Part shown: positions 8,454-16,571 of the stretch, one piece after another | Layout: each line of letters begins with the position of its first letter | How positions within the stretch are numbered: the first letter of the stretch is position 1 | Source of the DNA: Bradyrhizobium sp. SZCCT0153 | GTDB lineage: Bacteria > Pseudomonadota > Alphaproteobacteria > Rhizobiales > Xanthobacteraceae | Length of the DNA: 64,000 nt | Direction: 5' to 3' | NCBI RefSeq assembly: GCF_018129995.1 | Contig: NZ_JAFCKS010000002.1 | Coordinates: 186,001 to 250,000, forward strand | Notes under the pieces: generated by a model | The model's input: the letters and a program-made list of their open reading frames with translations, nothing else | What the model was told of the DNA's origin: nothing | Databases searched by the model: none | Translations under genes and position numbers: made by a program

Positions 8454-9515
8454 ATGCAACTCGTCGTTTTGCCCGGTGACGGCATCGGACCGGAGATCAC
8501 GACCGCGACATCGGGCGTGCTGCGCGCGGCCTCCGAGCGCTTCCAGCTCAATCTGCGGCTGGAGGAGCACGCGGTCGGGCATGCGAGCCTGCAGCAGTTC
8601 GGCACGACGGTGCGCCCCGAACTGCTCGACATCGTCCGCGCCGCCGACGGCCTGATCCTCGGCCCGACCGCGACCTTCGACTTCAAGGACGAGGCGCATG
8701 GCGAGATCAATCCGTCGCGTCACTTCCGCAAGAGCCTCGACCTCTACGCCAATGTCAGGCCCGCACGCACCTATGCGGGGCGGCCCGGCCGGTGTGGGGA
8801 TTTCGATCTCGTCGTGGTGCGCGAGAACACCGAAGGCTTCTATGCCGACCGCAACATGGAGCAGGGCAATGGCGAAATGCTGGTCACGCCTGATGTGGTG
8901 ATCTCGCTGCGCCGGATCACGCGCCTATGCTGCGAACGCATCGCGCACGCCGCCTGCCGTCTGGCGATGAAGCGGCGCAAGCATCTCACCATCGTGCACA
9001 AGGCCAACGTGCTCAAGATCGGCGACGGGATGTTTCTCGACATCTGCCGCGAGGCGGCGAAAGCTTATGCCGGCCTCGCGGTCGATGACATCCTCGTCGA
9101 CGCCATGATGGCGCATGTGGTGCGCAACCCGGATCGGTTCGACGTCATCGTCGCCACCAACATGTTCGGCGATATCCTGTCCGATCTCACGGCGGAGCTG
9201 TCGGGAAGTCTCGGCCTCGGCGGCTCGCTCAATGTCGGCGACCGCCATGCTATGGCGCAGGCGGCGCACGGTTCGGCGCCTGATATCGCGGGGCAGGACG
9301 TCGCCAATCCGGTCTCGCTGATCCTGTCGACGGCCTTGCTGCTCGCCTGGCACGGCGAGACGAGCGGCGCCGTCCGCTACGAGGAAGCCGCGCGTGCGAT
9401 CGAGGCGGCGGTGGCGAAAGCGATCGGCGAGGGCAGGGCGACGCGCGACGTCGGCGGCAAGCTCGGCACCATCGCGGCGGGCGCCGCGATTGCGGAGATC
9501 CTGCAGGCGGAGTGA
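8454..9515 (+). CDS. Isocitrate/isopropylmalate dehydrogenase family protein (beta-hydroxyacid oxidative decarboxylase)
   Basis: A 353-residue NAD(P)-dependent decarboxylating dehydrogenase. It has the opening LPGDGIGPEIT, substrate loop VRENTEGFYADRN near residue 125, the catalytic Lys segment VHKANVLK, and the metal-binding and nucleotide-binding pattern NMFGDILSDLTAELSGSLGLGGS followed by AHGSAPDIAGQ. The family covers isopropylmalate, isocitrate, homoisocitrate and tartrate enzymes, and the specificity loop does not let me pick one. An AGGGG site precedes the ATG. It stands alone, not in a leucine or lysine operon. A second family member lies at 55742-56821. Confidence 0.8.
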   Translation: MQLVVLPGDGIGPEITTATSGVLRAASERFQLNLRLEEHAVGHASLQQFGTTVRPELLDIVRAADGLILGPTATFDFKDEAHGEINPSRHFRKSLDLYANVRPARTYAGRPGRCGDFDLVVVRENTEGFYADRNMEQGNGEMLVTPDVVISLRRITRLCCERIAHAACRLAMKRRKHLTIVHKANVLKIGDGMFLDICREAAKAYAGLAVDDILVDAMMAHVVRNPDRFDVIVATNMFGDILSDLTAELSGSLGLGGSLNVGDRHAMAQAAHGSAPDIAGQDVANPVSLILSTALLLAWHGETSGAVRYEEAARAIEAAVAKAIGEGRATRDVGGKLGTIAAGAAIAEILQAE

Positions 9516-9878
9516 GTTGTTCGTGCGGGCCTTTGCGCTTTTTTCTCAGGGTCCAAAACTAAAACGTCGAAAAACAACCCCATGCACAGTAGAAGGTCCC
9601 TTGAAGGTTAAGGGTTTTTCGAGTCGCGCCGCGGTGACATTCGCTGCCGCGATCAAGTTGACCCGTCGGGCAAAACACTGGCAGAATGCTATCGTGACAG
9701 AGGCCCGGGCGAAGACCAGACCGCGTGTGCATGAATGCGCGATGTGCCCGCTCCCAGATGGGGCAGACCTGTGCAGCCGGCTCCGGCATTTCGCCTCCGA
9801 CTCGTCGCGGTCAAAACAGGTCGGCGATAAAGCGCTGGTTGCGTAAAACCGGAACTAGAACCCTTGGCTTTTTCGATC
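9516..9878. other. Intergenic stretch with a dispersed repeat
   Basis: These 363 bp between two plus-strand genes show no convincing coding frame. The first part is A-rich and lower in GC than the flanks. The middle (9626-9699) holds one copy of a repeat found again at 11067-11140. No clear promoter for the downstream plsY was identified. Confidence 0.5.
9626..9699 (+). repeat. Dispersed repeat, copy A
   Basis: A 74-bp segment aligns without gaps to 11067-11140. The best block shares GTCGGGCAAAACAC and ATGCTATCGTG, with TTGAC ahead of it. Both copies read into a similar short peptide containing RAKH, so it may be a decayed coding fragment or a lineage-specific interspersed element. I recall the GTCGGGCAAAACA core as common in Bradyrhizobium intergenic DNA. 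Confidence 0.6.
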
Positions 9879-10559
9879 ATGGCTTTTTGGATAGCGGGCG
9901 CGGTTGGATTGGTGATCGCCTATCTCTTGGGTTCTACGCCCACGGGCTATCTCGCGGGAAAACTCCTCAAGGGCATTGATATTCGAGCGCATGGCTCCAG
10001 ATCCACCGGGGCGACGAACGTATTGCGGACCCTGGGCAAGTGGCCGGCGTTGGCGGTGCTTGTCGCCGATGTGTTGAAAGGCGTGGCGGCCATCATCGTT
10101 GCCCGCTCCTTCTGTCCCTGGCTCTATACCGAGCTGTCTGCGACCCCGCCGACAGCGTCTGATTTGCAGATATGGGTGTCATGGGCAGTTTGCCTGGCCG
10201 GGATTGCAGCGCTGTTTGGGCATAGCCGCTCGATCTGGCTGAACTTTACGGGCGGCAAATCCGCTGCGACCGGGCTGGGTGTGTTGCTGGCGATTTCATG
10301 GCCCGTGGGATTGGGGGCTGCAACAGTCTTCGGCGTCGCGCTGAGCATCACCCGGATGGTTTCCGTGAGCTCGATCCTCGCGGCGTTGACGGCAATCGTT
10401 CTGGTCTGCGGGTTTGAGCAACCGTGGCCCTATCGGCTGCTGGTGATCGGAGGCGGCATATACGTGATCGTTCGCCACCGCGCCAACATTCAACGGCTAT
10501 TGGCGGGGACGGAGCCGCGCCTCGGTCAGAGCAGCGCGGATGCGGAAGCGCAAGCCTAG
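9879..10559 (+). CDS. plsY: Glycerol-3-phosphate acyltransferase PlsY, cyanobacterial type
   Basis: A 226-residue integral membrane protein with about five to six hydrophobic helices. It transfers an acyl group from acyl-phosphate to glycerol-3-phosphate, the first step of phospholipid synthesis. The three PlsY signatures are present: LLGSTPTGYLAGK, HGSRSTGATNVLRTLG, and GHSRSIWLNFTGGKSAATG. The wording of the motifs and the C-terminal VIVRHRANIQRLLAGTEP resemble cyanobacterial PlsY more than proteobacterial ones, in which the third motif reads closer to FKGGKGVAT. GC content looks lower than in the flanking genes. It probably duplicates a core plsY elsewhere. ATG 9879 is chosen; an in-frame TTG at 9864 is possible and ribosome-site evidence is weak for both. 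Confidence 0.85.
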   Translation: MAFWIAGAVGLVIAYLLGSTPTGYLAGKLLKGIDIRAHGSRSTGATNVLRTLGKWPALAVLVADVLKGVAAIIVARSFCPWLYTELSATPPTASDLQIWVSWAVCLAGIAALFGHSRSIWLNFTGGKSAATGLGVLLAISWPVGLGAATVFGVALSITRMVSVSSILAALTAIVLVCGFEQPWPYRLLVIGGGIYVIVRHRANIQRLLAGTEPRLGQSSADAEAQA

Positions 10560-10689
10560 CGCACGCGTGTAGCGGGCCTTCGATAGGGACCGCTTCTGAC
10601 CGCGGTTACCCCATCCTGGACCGTCGGCGTCCGAGTGATGGACTCAGAATGTTTTCCGTACGCCGCATAATTGATGTAGCCTGATCGCT

Positions 10690-10791
10690 CAGCCGCCGAC
10701 GGGTAGTGCCGAACGCCCGTCTATTCTCAGCGGTATCTTGCGGGGTCTATGGTCTTTCGCTCAACGCGGCTTTAGCCGCCTGTTTTTGTTG
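10690..10791 (+). ncRNA. Candidate small RNA ending in an intrinsic terminator
   Basis: A hairpin with stem GACGGG/CCCGTC (10698-10703 with 10716-10721) is followed 45 bp later by a terminator-like stem-loop with a T-run. No gene ends nearby except plsY, 200 bp upstream, so a separate short transcript is possible. I could not identify a matching promoter, so the 5' end is arbitrary. The region could instead be a long plsY 3' UTR. Confidence 0.25.
10766..10791 (+). terminator. Rho-independent terminator
   Basis: Stem GCGGCT (10766-10771) pairs with AGCCGC (10774-10779) around a TT loop and is followed by CTGTTTTTGTT. It could end plsY transcription or a short transcript from this gap. Confidence 0.6.
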
Positions 10792-10851
10792 AGCCCGAAG
10801 TAAATCTTGCGCCCCAATTTTCCGAACATTCCCCGACAGGAGGAAGTCACT

Positions 10852-10995
10852 ATGCATTTCTGTATGACAGGGCAATACACCCCAAAATCTCTCAACAGCA
10901 TCATGGAAAATCCAAAAACCAACCGGTACGAAGCGGCCAAGAACCTCATCGAAGCCGCCGGCGGAAAATTGATATCTATGTACAGCACCTGCGTC
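10852..10995 (+). pseudogene. Truncated GYD-domain protein gene
   Basis: A strong ribosome site (CAGGAGGAAG) sits 6 bp before ATG 10852. The first 47 or so residues follow the GYD family pattern: MHFCMTGQYTPKSLNSIMEN, then a run ending NLIEAAGGKLISMY. GYD proteins are normally about 95-100 residues and contain a G-Y-D motif in the second half. Here the similarity stops at about 10990 and the frame runs on through an inverted repeat and a dispersed repeat to 11253 without family similarity. This looks like a gene that lost its 3' half to rearrangement. Confidence 0.65.
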
Positions 10996-11000
10996 TCTAG

Positions 11001-11036
11001 GTTGGGCTCAGAGCGCGTCAAAGAGCTGAGCCCAAC
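11001..11036. repeat. 11-bp perfect inverted repeat
   Basis: GTTGGGCTCAG (11001-11011) is the exact reverse complement of CTGAGCCCAAC (11026-11036), with a 14-nt loop. It sits exactly where the GYD similarity ends. No T-run follows, so it is not a typical intrinsic terminator; it may be a scar or end of an inserted element. Confidence 0.55.
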
Positions 11037-11066
11037 GCCCCTTGATCGACAAGGTATCTTCAGGCG

Positions 11067-11140
11067 GCGCCGTCGCGACCCTGCGCGTCGCGACGGCGTT
11101 GACAGGTCGGGCAAAACACCGTCACGATGCTATCGTGGCA
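11067..11140 (+). repeat. Dispersed repeat, copy B
   Basis: Second copy of the 74-bp repeat at 9626-9699, in the same orientation. It shares the GTCGGGCAAAACAC and ATGCTATCGTG blocks. The two copies flank plsY and the GYD remnant. Confidence 0.6.
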
Positions 11141-11225
11141 CCGATGCACGGATGTTCGTTAGGTTCGCGATCGCGTCTGGGATGTCTCGTGGCTGCTCCG
11201 CTGGCGATGCCGTTAGTCCGTTTCC

Positions 11226-14200
11226 TCAGCGCCAGGTCGCTTGCCGCTGCTGACTGGAGACCGGCTTCCTGAGACGGTCCAGCAACCTTCGCGCATCGTC
11301 GAGATCAGGCAAATCAATGCCTTCGGTGAATTTACGATAGATCGGCGCCAGCAACTTTCGGGCTTCAGTATCGCGGCCTTCCCCGCTCCACAGGCTGGCC
11401 AAGCTATGCGCAGCGCGCAGCTGCCAAAACGTTGCCTTCTGAGTCTGCGCGGATTTCAGCGCTGAGACAAAGCAGTCCTCGGCTCGCCGGCGATCGGTGG
11501 GATTTGCGGTGAGCAGGATCGTTCCCTTGAGGCGTTGGGCCTCGGCAGCCCACCAGTGTTCGCCGGACCGCTCGACCTCGCCGATCGCCTGCTCGGCGAA
11601 ATCGAGTGCGCGTGCATGATTGCCGGCGCGGGCATAGGCCTCCGCGAGACAGGACAGGTTAAACGAACTCTGAAAATTCGCCCCGGTGTCGCGATGTTCC
11701 ATGAGCGCAGCGTCCATCAGTGAAATTCCTTCCGTGGCCCGACCGCCCGCGACGAGATTGACAGCCTTCAGGATATTGGCGCGGGAAATGTGGTAGGGGC
11801 TGCGCTGCTCGGTGGCGATGGCAAATCCCTCTTCGGTCGCGGCGATCGCGGCCTGCAGGTCGCGTGTGTGGAGGAAGAAGCGTGCCGAGGCCAGCAGCGC
11901 CGATACCAGGGTAAAGGGATGGAGGCGGCTTCGCGCGTCGCTCACGGCGGCCTCTCTCGTTTCCGTCGCCAGTTTCAGCTTGCCGAGATAAAGGTAAGTA
12001 AGGCTGAGCCAGACCAGCGAAAACGTTCGGATATTATTGCCGGCCATAAATGCGACCGGTGTTTCTTCTTCGTAAAGCGAGAGCCCCTTTTCGAGGTGAA
12101 GTCTCGCGTCCTCGAACCTGCCGATGTGCAGATAGGCGGTGCCGGCCTCGTAATGACTAACCATCACGCCGGGCGGGTCAACGCGGCGACGAAGGAATGG
12201 CTCTGCAAGCTGCAGGAGCTTTGGCGATTCCGACCGGATCAAGTGATAGTTGCACAGGGCACCGAGCGCCCGAAGCGCTTCGATAGGATAGGCGGCTTCA
12301 TCGAGCAGGGCCCGCGCCTTTGTCAGCGCGGTGGCGACATCGGGCGAGGCAAATCCTCTGGTCATGATAAAGGTGTTGCCAAGCTCGACCTGGATGCGGG
12401 CCTCGAATTGCTGACGGGCCGTCTGATCCGTAATGTTCGGCAGCAGCGTCATGGCCTTTTCCAATTGGGCCTCCGCCTCGATGCCGGCCGAACGAGCAAG
12501 CGACTTACGGGTGGACTTGAGCCAGTAATCGATGGCCTTGCCGGAGCTTCCCGCCTCGGTGCAGTGATAGGCAAGCACGTCCGGGTTACGTTCCAGCATT
12601 TCGGGAAATTGGCGCTCGAAGATCTCGACGATGCGGGTGTGAATCGCGGCGCGCTGGCTTTTGAGCATGGTGCCGTAAGCGGCATCCTGCACCAGCGCGT
12701 GCTTGAACGTGTAAACGGCGTGCGGAACGACGCCGCGCTGGTGCACCAGCCCGGAAGCGACCAGCTGCCTGAGCAGCGGCGCGAGCTCGGCATCGCCGAG
12801 ATTGCAGACCGCCCGTATCTGCGGGTAAGCGAATTCACGTCCGAACGCCGCTCCGGCCTGCACCACCGCGCGCAGCGAGGCGAGCCGGTCCAGCCGGGCG
12901 ACCAATGAAGCCTGTAGCGTCGTTGGCACGGCGAGAGACGGCAACGACTGCGTAAGCACGTAGCTGCCGTTTTCCTCGCGCATGATGTCGATTTCCAGAA
13001 CCGACTTCGTCATCTCCTCGATGAATAGCGGCACGCCATCGGTTCGCGCCACGATCTGTTCGAGCAGGATGGGCGGGAAATCCTTGCCGTTCGCGACCTG
13101 TCGGATCACTTCGATGTTGTCGTGCCGGCCAAGCCTGTTCAGCGTCATGACCGTCACGTGGGACTGGCCAAGCCACGGCGGGACGAATTCTGGCCGGTAG
13201 GTGATAATGAGCAGAACTGGAAGCGTGCGGATGCGTTCGGTCAGGATATCGAACAGTTCCTGCGTGGTCGGGTCAACCCAATGCGCGTCTTCGAGCACGA
13301 TCAGCACCGGCTTCTCGGCGGCAAGACCAGCGATCTGGCCGACCAACTGCTCCAATAGCAATTCCTTGCGTCGCTGCGGACTGATCGACAGCACGGACGA
13401 ACCAGTCTGGCACGGAATCGAGAGCAGCTCACCGAAAAGCGCTGTGTCCCTCGCCAAATTTTGCGACGACGGCGCCAGCAACGCTTTGAGTTTATCGAGC
13501 TTGGTAGCATCGCTGTCACCGGCCGAAAGACCGGCCGCATGTTCGAGCTGATTAATGACCGGATAAAACGCAGTCTGGACGCGATGGGGCGAGCACTGCA
13601 GGCGCAGGCAATGGTGCGGATCCGCCTTGATCTCCTCCCGCAGGGCGAAAACCAAGCGCGACTTGCCGATCCCGGGCTCGCCATAGATCAGGACCAGCCG
13701 GCCCTCGCCAGTCTTGATCTGGCTCCAGCGTCGTTGCAACAGCGCGAGCTCTTCCTCGCGGCCGATCAGCCTCACGGGCTCAGCATGCAGCGCTTCGAAG
13801 CGGCTGGTTGCCGTGCTTTCCGAAAGCAGTTGCCAGGCCCTGACCGGATCGACGCTCGATTTCAACCCAAGCGATCCGAGATCGCGATAGGTGAACAGCG
13901 CGCCAACGAGGCGATGTGTAGTTGCGGAAATCACCAGCGCACCCGGCTCGGTAACCGCCAAGAGACCGGCCGCCAACGGCAGCACATCACCTATTGCTGC
14001 ATGGTCGGCAGCAATGCCGATCTCGTTCAGATCGCCGACAATGACGAGGCCGGTCGCAATAGCAACGCGCGCTTGCAACGGCATTTTGGCGTGGAGCCGC
14101 AACCCTGCGACTTCCTGGATGACCGCAAGGCCGGCGCGCACTGCGCGCTCCGCATCATCTTCGCGCGCGCACGGGTATCCGAAATAAACGACAACCTTGT

Positions 14201-14762
14201 CGCCCAAGGATTTGCCGATGAAGCCGTCGTGCCCGGCGATCACTGCCTTGATGCGGTCCTGACAAGCGGACATGAGAAACAGGAGGTCTTCAGGGTCCCG
14301 GCCCGATAAATGAGTGCGGGCGCCGATGAGGTCGCAGATCATCACCGAGAGTTGCCGGCGTTCCGGCCGCTCCATCTTGCGCGCCGCGTCGGGTCGATCC
14401 GTCGGCTGCGGGGGGGCCGCCGCTTCGCCCCCAGGAAGCGGTTCCCGCTCGCATCGTTCCTCGACCTCGCCCACAAAGCGAAACCCCTTGCGAGGCAGCG
14501 TGCGGATCAGGATCTGCCGCTCTCCATCGTCACCTATGGCATGGCGAACCGCGTTAACCTGGCTGCTGAGGGTCGATTCCGAAACGATACGGCCGCTCCA
14601 AATCGCAGCCAACAGGTCATCCTTGCTGACCACGCGCTCGCGATTTTGAACGAGATAGAGGAGGAGATCAAAGGTCTGAGGCTCGGCGGCGACCAGCGCA
14701 GTCGCACGCCACAATTCCCGGCGGTCCGTATCGAGTAGATACTCCTTGAATGCGTAGATCAT
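11226..14762 (-). CDS. Winged-helix / class III cyclase-like / AAA ATPase / TPR regulator
   Basis: A 1178-residue multidomain protein. Residues 1-100 form an OmpR/PhoB-type winged helix (ATALVAAEPQTFDLLLYLV, LSSQVNAVRHAIGD, IRTLPRKGFRFVGEV). Residues 135-290 resemble a class III nucleotide cyclase, with both metal Asp present (D144 in MICDLIG, D188 in LGDKVVVYFGYP). The usual catalytic Asn and Arg of the NLAAR motif are replaced (P262 and G266 in LPLAAGLLA), so activity is doubtful. Residues 330-700 are an ATPase module with Walker A GEPGIGKSR (361-369) and a LIVLEDAHW-type Walker B. The remainder is helical repeats of TPR character. No transmembrane segment is seen, so it is probably a cytoplasmic signal-integrating transcription factor. 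ATG 14762 has a GGCGGGA site. Confidence 0.8.
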   Translation of the reverse strand: MIYAFKEYLLDTDRRELWRATALVAAEPQTFDLLLYLVQNRERVVSKDDLLAAIWSGRIVSESTLSSQVNAVRHAIGDDGERQILIRTLPRKGFRFVGEVEERCEREPLPGGEAAAPPQPTDRPDAARKMERPERRQLSVMICDLIGARTHLSGRDPEDLLFLMSACQDRIKAVIAGHDGFIGKSLGDKVVVYFGYPCAREDDAERAVRAGLAVIQEVAGLRLHAKMPLQARVAIATGLVIVGDLNEIGIAADHAAIGDVLPLAAGLLAVTEPGALVISATTHRLVGALFTYRDLGSLGLKSSVDPVRAWQLLSESTATSRFEALHAEPVRLIGREEELALLQRRWSQIKTGEGRLVLIYGEPGIGKSRLVFALREEIKADPHHCLRLQCSPHRVQTAFYPVINQLEHAAGLSAGDSDATKLDKLKALLAPSSQNLARDTALFGELLSIPCQTGSSVLSISPQRRKELLLEQLVGQIAGLAAEKPVLIVLEDAHWVDPTTQELFDILTERIRTLPVLLIITYRPEFVPPWLGQSHVTVMTLNRLGRHDNIEVIRQVANGKDFPPILLEQIVARTDGVPLFIEEMTKSVLEIDIMREENGSYVLTQSLPSLAVPTTLQASLVARLDRLASLRAVVQAGAAFGREFAYPQIRAVCNLGDAELAPLLRQLVASGLVHQRGVVPHAVYTFKHALVQDAAYGTMLKSQRAAIHTRIVEIFERQFPEMLERNPDVLAYHCTEAGSSGKAIDYWLKSTRKSLARSAGIEAEAQLEKAMTLLPNITDQTARQQFEARIQVELGNTFIMTRGFASPDVATALTKARALLDEAAYPIEALRALGALCNYHLIRSESPKLLQLAEPFLRRRVDPPGVMVSHYEAGTAYLHIGRFEDARLHLEKGLSLYEEETPVAFMAGNNIRTFSLVWLSLTYLYLGKLKLATETREAAVSDARSRLHPFTLVSALLASARFFLHTRDLQAAIAATEEGFAIATEQRSPYHISRANILKAVNLVAGGRATEGISLMDAALMEHRDTGANFQSSFNLSCLAEAYARAGNHARALDFAEQAIGEVERSGEHWWAAEAQRLKGTILLTANPTDRRRAEDCFVSALKSAQTQKATFWQLRAAHSLASLWSGEGRDTEARKLLAPIYRKFTEGIDLPDLDDARRLLDRLRKPVSSQQRQATWR

Positions 14763-14892
14763 TACAATCCCGCCAGCGCCTGCCGTTTCGAAAAACAAAA
14801 CCAGCAAATTCCCAAGGCAAATCCAAGCATATCCCAAAGACGCCCTCTTGCTCTAGCGCTTATAGGAAGCCCGAAGAGCACAGGAGGCAGCC

Positions 14893-15375
14893 ATGGACGT
14901 GTTTTTGACCGCAATCGCGATCTGGATCTCCGCCAATTACGCCCTGCCCGCCAGTCTCAATCACCCGCACATCGAGCGGGTAGCCTCAGTCGAGATGGCG
15001 GGGCTTCGCACCAAGGGCCTGCTGTCGGCGCTCCAGCACGAGACCACCGCGCTCCACGAGCAGGAATCATCCTTCGAAAAGAGGCGGGACGTGGTCGCTT
15101 TCTATGATGACCGGACCAGGACAATCTACCTTTCGGATAAATGGACCGGCACGACGCCTGCCGAATTGTCCGTTCTCGTGCATGAGATGGTGCATCATCT
15201 TCAGAACCAGGCCGGCGCAGCTTACGAATGTCCGGCCGAGCGGGAGAAGCTCGCCTACGAGGCGCAGGATAAGTGGCTGCACCTGTTCGGCCGCGATCTC
15301 GAGGCCGAGTTTGGAATCAACGGCCTTGCACTTCTGGTTTCGACCTCTTGCGCCATGGCCATGGGGCTGTACTGA
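14893..15375 (+). CDS. Small HExxH protein, putative metallopeptidase-like (DUF6647-type)
   Basis: A 160-residue protein with a hydrophobic N-terminus (MDVFLTAIAIWISANYALPA) that could be a signal peptide or anchor. The central segment IYLSDKWTGTTPAELSVL leads to VHEMVHHLQN near residue 97, a zinc-protease-like HExxH. Four Cys occur in the second half. I recall this pattern from rhizobial proteins of unknown function and do not know a substrate. The ribosome site CAGGAGG precedes the ATG. It is divergent from the large regulator at 11226-14762, with 130 bp between starts. Confidence 0.7.
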   Translation: MDVFLTAIAIWISANYALPASLNHPHIERVASVEMAGLRTKGLLSALQHETTALHEQESSFEKRRDVVAFYDDRTRTIYLSDKWTGTTPAELSVLVHEMVHHLQNQAGAAYECPAEREKLAYEAQDKWLHLFGRDLEAEFGINGLALLVSTSCAMAMGLY

Positions 15376-15669
15376 GTTCGCGGGCAGCTCCGGCGCCCGC
15401 CTCGATGCGACTTAAGGCCTATCCGCCGCCCTGCGCGCTGGAGCTGAAGCGGGCGATTGAGCAGAAGACGCCAATCATCTCGAGCAAAGGTGCGAGCGAA
15501 GCAATGAAGAGTTCTTGCCGTTCTCAGAAGAGACTTCCTACGCGCAAATCGCATCTGACCCGGCCAAGCAGTGATGTCGCCATTGGACCACGGAGCCGAT
15601 TCTGTCCGCTCAGGCGAGCAGAGCGGACGTCGCACGCTTTCACCAACCGACCGAATCCGCAGCCCGCCC

Positions 15670-16413
15670 TCAGAACTGATACCGCCGCAAGCCGCCATCC
15701 ACCGGGATCACCGTTCCCGTGATGTAGCGGGCCACGGGTGATGCCAGGAACACCGCGAGTGCCGCGAGGTCCTCCGGCTCGCCCCAATAGCCGACCGGGA
15801 TTTCTTCCTCCGCGAAGCGCTCGCGATAATCCGGCGGGTAGTTGCGGCGGATTTGCTCGCTCATGATGCGCCCGGGCGGGATGCAGTTGATGGTGATGCC
15901 GTGCTCGCCGATCTCGCGCGACAGGCCCTTGGCCCAGGCGTGCACGGCGGCCTTGGCGGCGAACGCGGCGTTCAGACCCTCCGGCTCGGACTTGCCGGTG
16001 ATGTTGACGATGCGGCCCCATTTGCGTTCGATCATCTGCGGCAGCAGCGCATGCGTGATGCGGCGGTAGCTGGTGAAGTTCAGCGCGATCGCCTCGTCCC
16101 ATTTGCTGTCGGGCGCATCGACGGGCAGGGGGCGGCTGCCGCCGGCATTGTTGACGAGGATGTCGACATGGCCGAGCTCCTTCAGCGCGAACGCCGCGAT
16201 CTTCTCCGCCGCGTCCTTGGCCATCACGTCCTGCTCGAGCGGCGTGATCAGCCCACCGCCGACCTCCTGCACCAGCTGGGCGAGCAGCTCGGCGCGCCGG
16301 GCCACGCCGACGACGCGCACGCCTTCGGCAGCCAGGCCCTTGGCGATGGCGCGGCCGATGCCGATGCTCGCGCCGGTGACGACAGCGGTTTTCGATTTGA
16401 GCCCGAGGTCCAT
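15670..16413 (-). CDS. SDR-family oxidoreductase with altered catalytic residues
   Basis: A 247-residue short-chain dehydrogenase/reductase fold. The NAD(P) motif is TGASIGIG (13-20), and NNAG lies at 88-91, with N112 of the tetrad in LNFTS. The C-terminal PVARYITGTVIPVDGG is typical. The active-site YxxxK reads AFAAK: Lys154 is kept but the Tyr position is Ala150. The usual catalytic Ser segment (NISS) reads NITGKSE. This suggests either a divergent SDR subgroup or loss of the standard chemistry. ATG 16413 starts at the first beta strand. It is divergent from the Tam-like methyltransferase gene (158 bp between starts). Confidence 0.75.
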   Translation of the reverse strand: MDLGLKSKTAVVTGASIGIGRAIAKGLAAEGVRVVGVARRAELLAQLVQEVGGGLITPLEQDVMAKDAAEKIAAFALKELGHVDILVNNAGGSRPLPVDAPDSKWDEAIALNFTSYRRITHALLPQMIERKWGRIVNITGKSEPEGLNAAFAAKAAVHAWAKGLSREIGEHGITINCIPPGRIMSEQIRRNYPPDYRERFAEEEIPVGYWGEPEDLAALAVFLASPVARYITGTVIPVDGGLRRYQF

Positions 16414-16571
16414 GGTCGCACGCTTTCTTGTTTGCTTTTTTGCCTGTTGCCGTTGGTTTTGCTGTTCGTTTCCTGCCCTGTCCCCGTCAGGGTGATTTGC
16501 CCGACCGGGACGAGCAGTGGTAACCAAGAGCCGCGTTGAAGGAAACACGAAAAAAGAAAAGGCGCTGAACG

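Larger units (their letters stand above)
10560..11225. other. Low-coding-density region after plsY
   Basis: These 666 bp contain a hairpin and a terminator-like structure (10698-10791), a truncated GYD-domain gene (10852-10995), an 11-bp inverted repeat (11001-11036) and copy B of the dispersed repeat (11067-11140). The combination looks like decayed or acquired DNA. Nothing else is supported here. Confidence 0.6.

Noticed and set aside
15376..15669. Open frames between the HExxH gene and the SDR gene
   Set aside because: Arg/Ser/Pro-rich readings in every frame, with no start signal; treated as intergenic.
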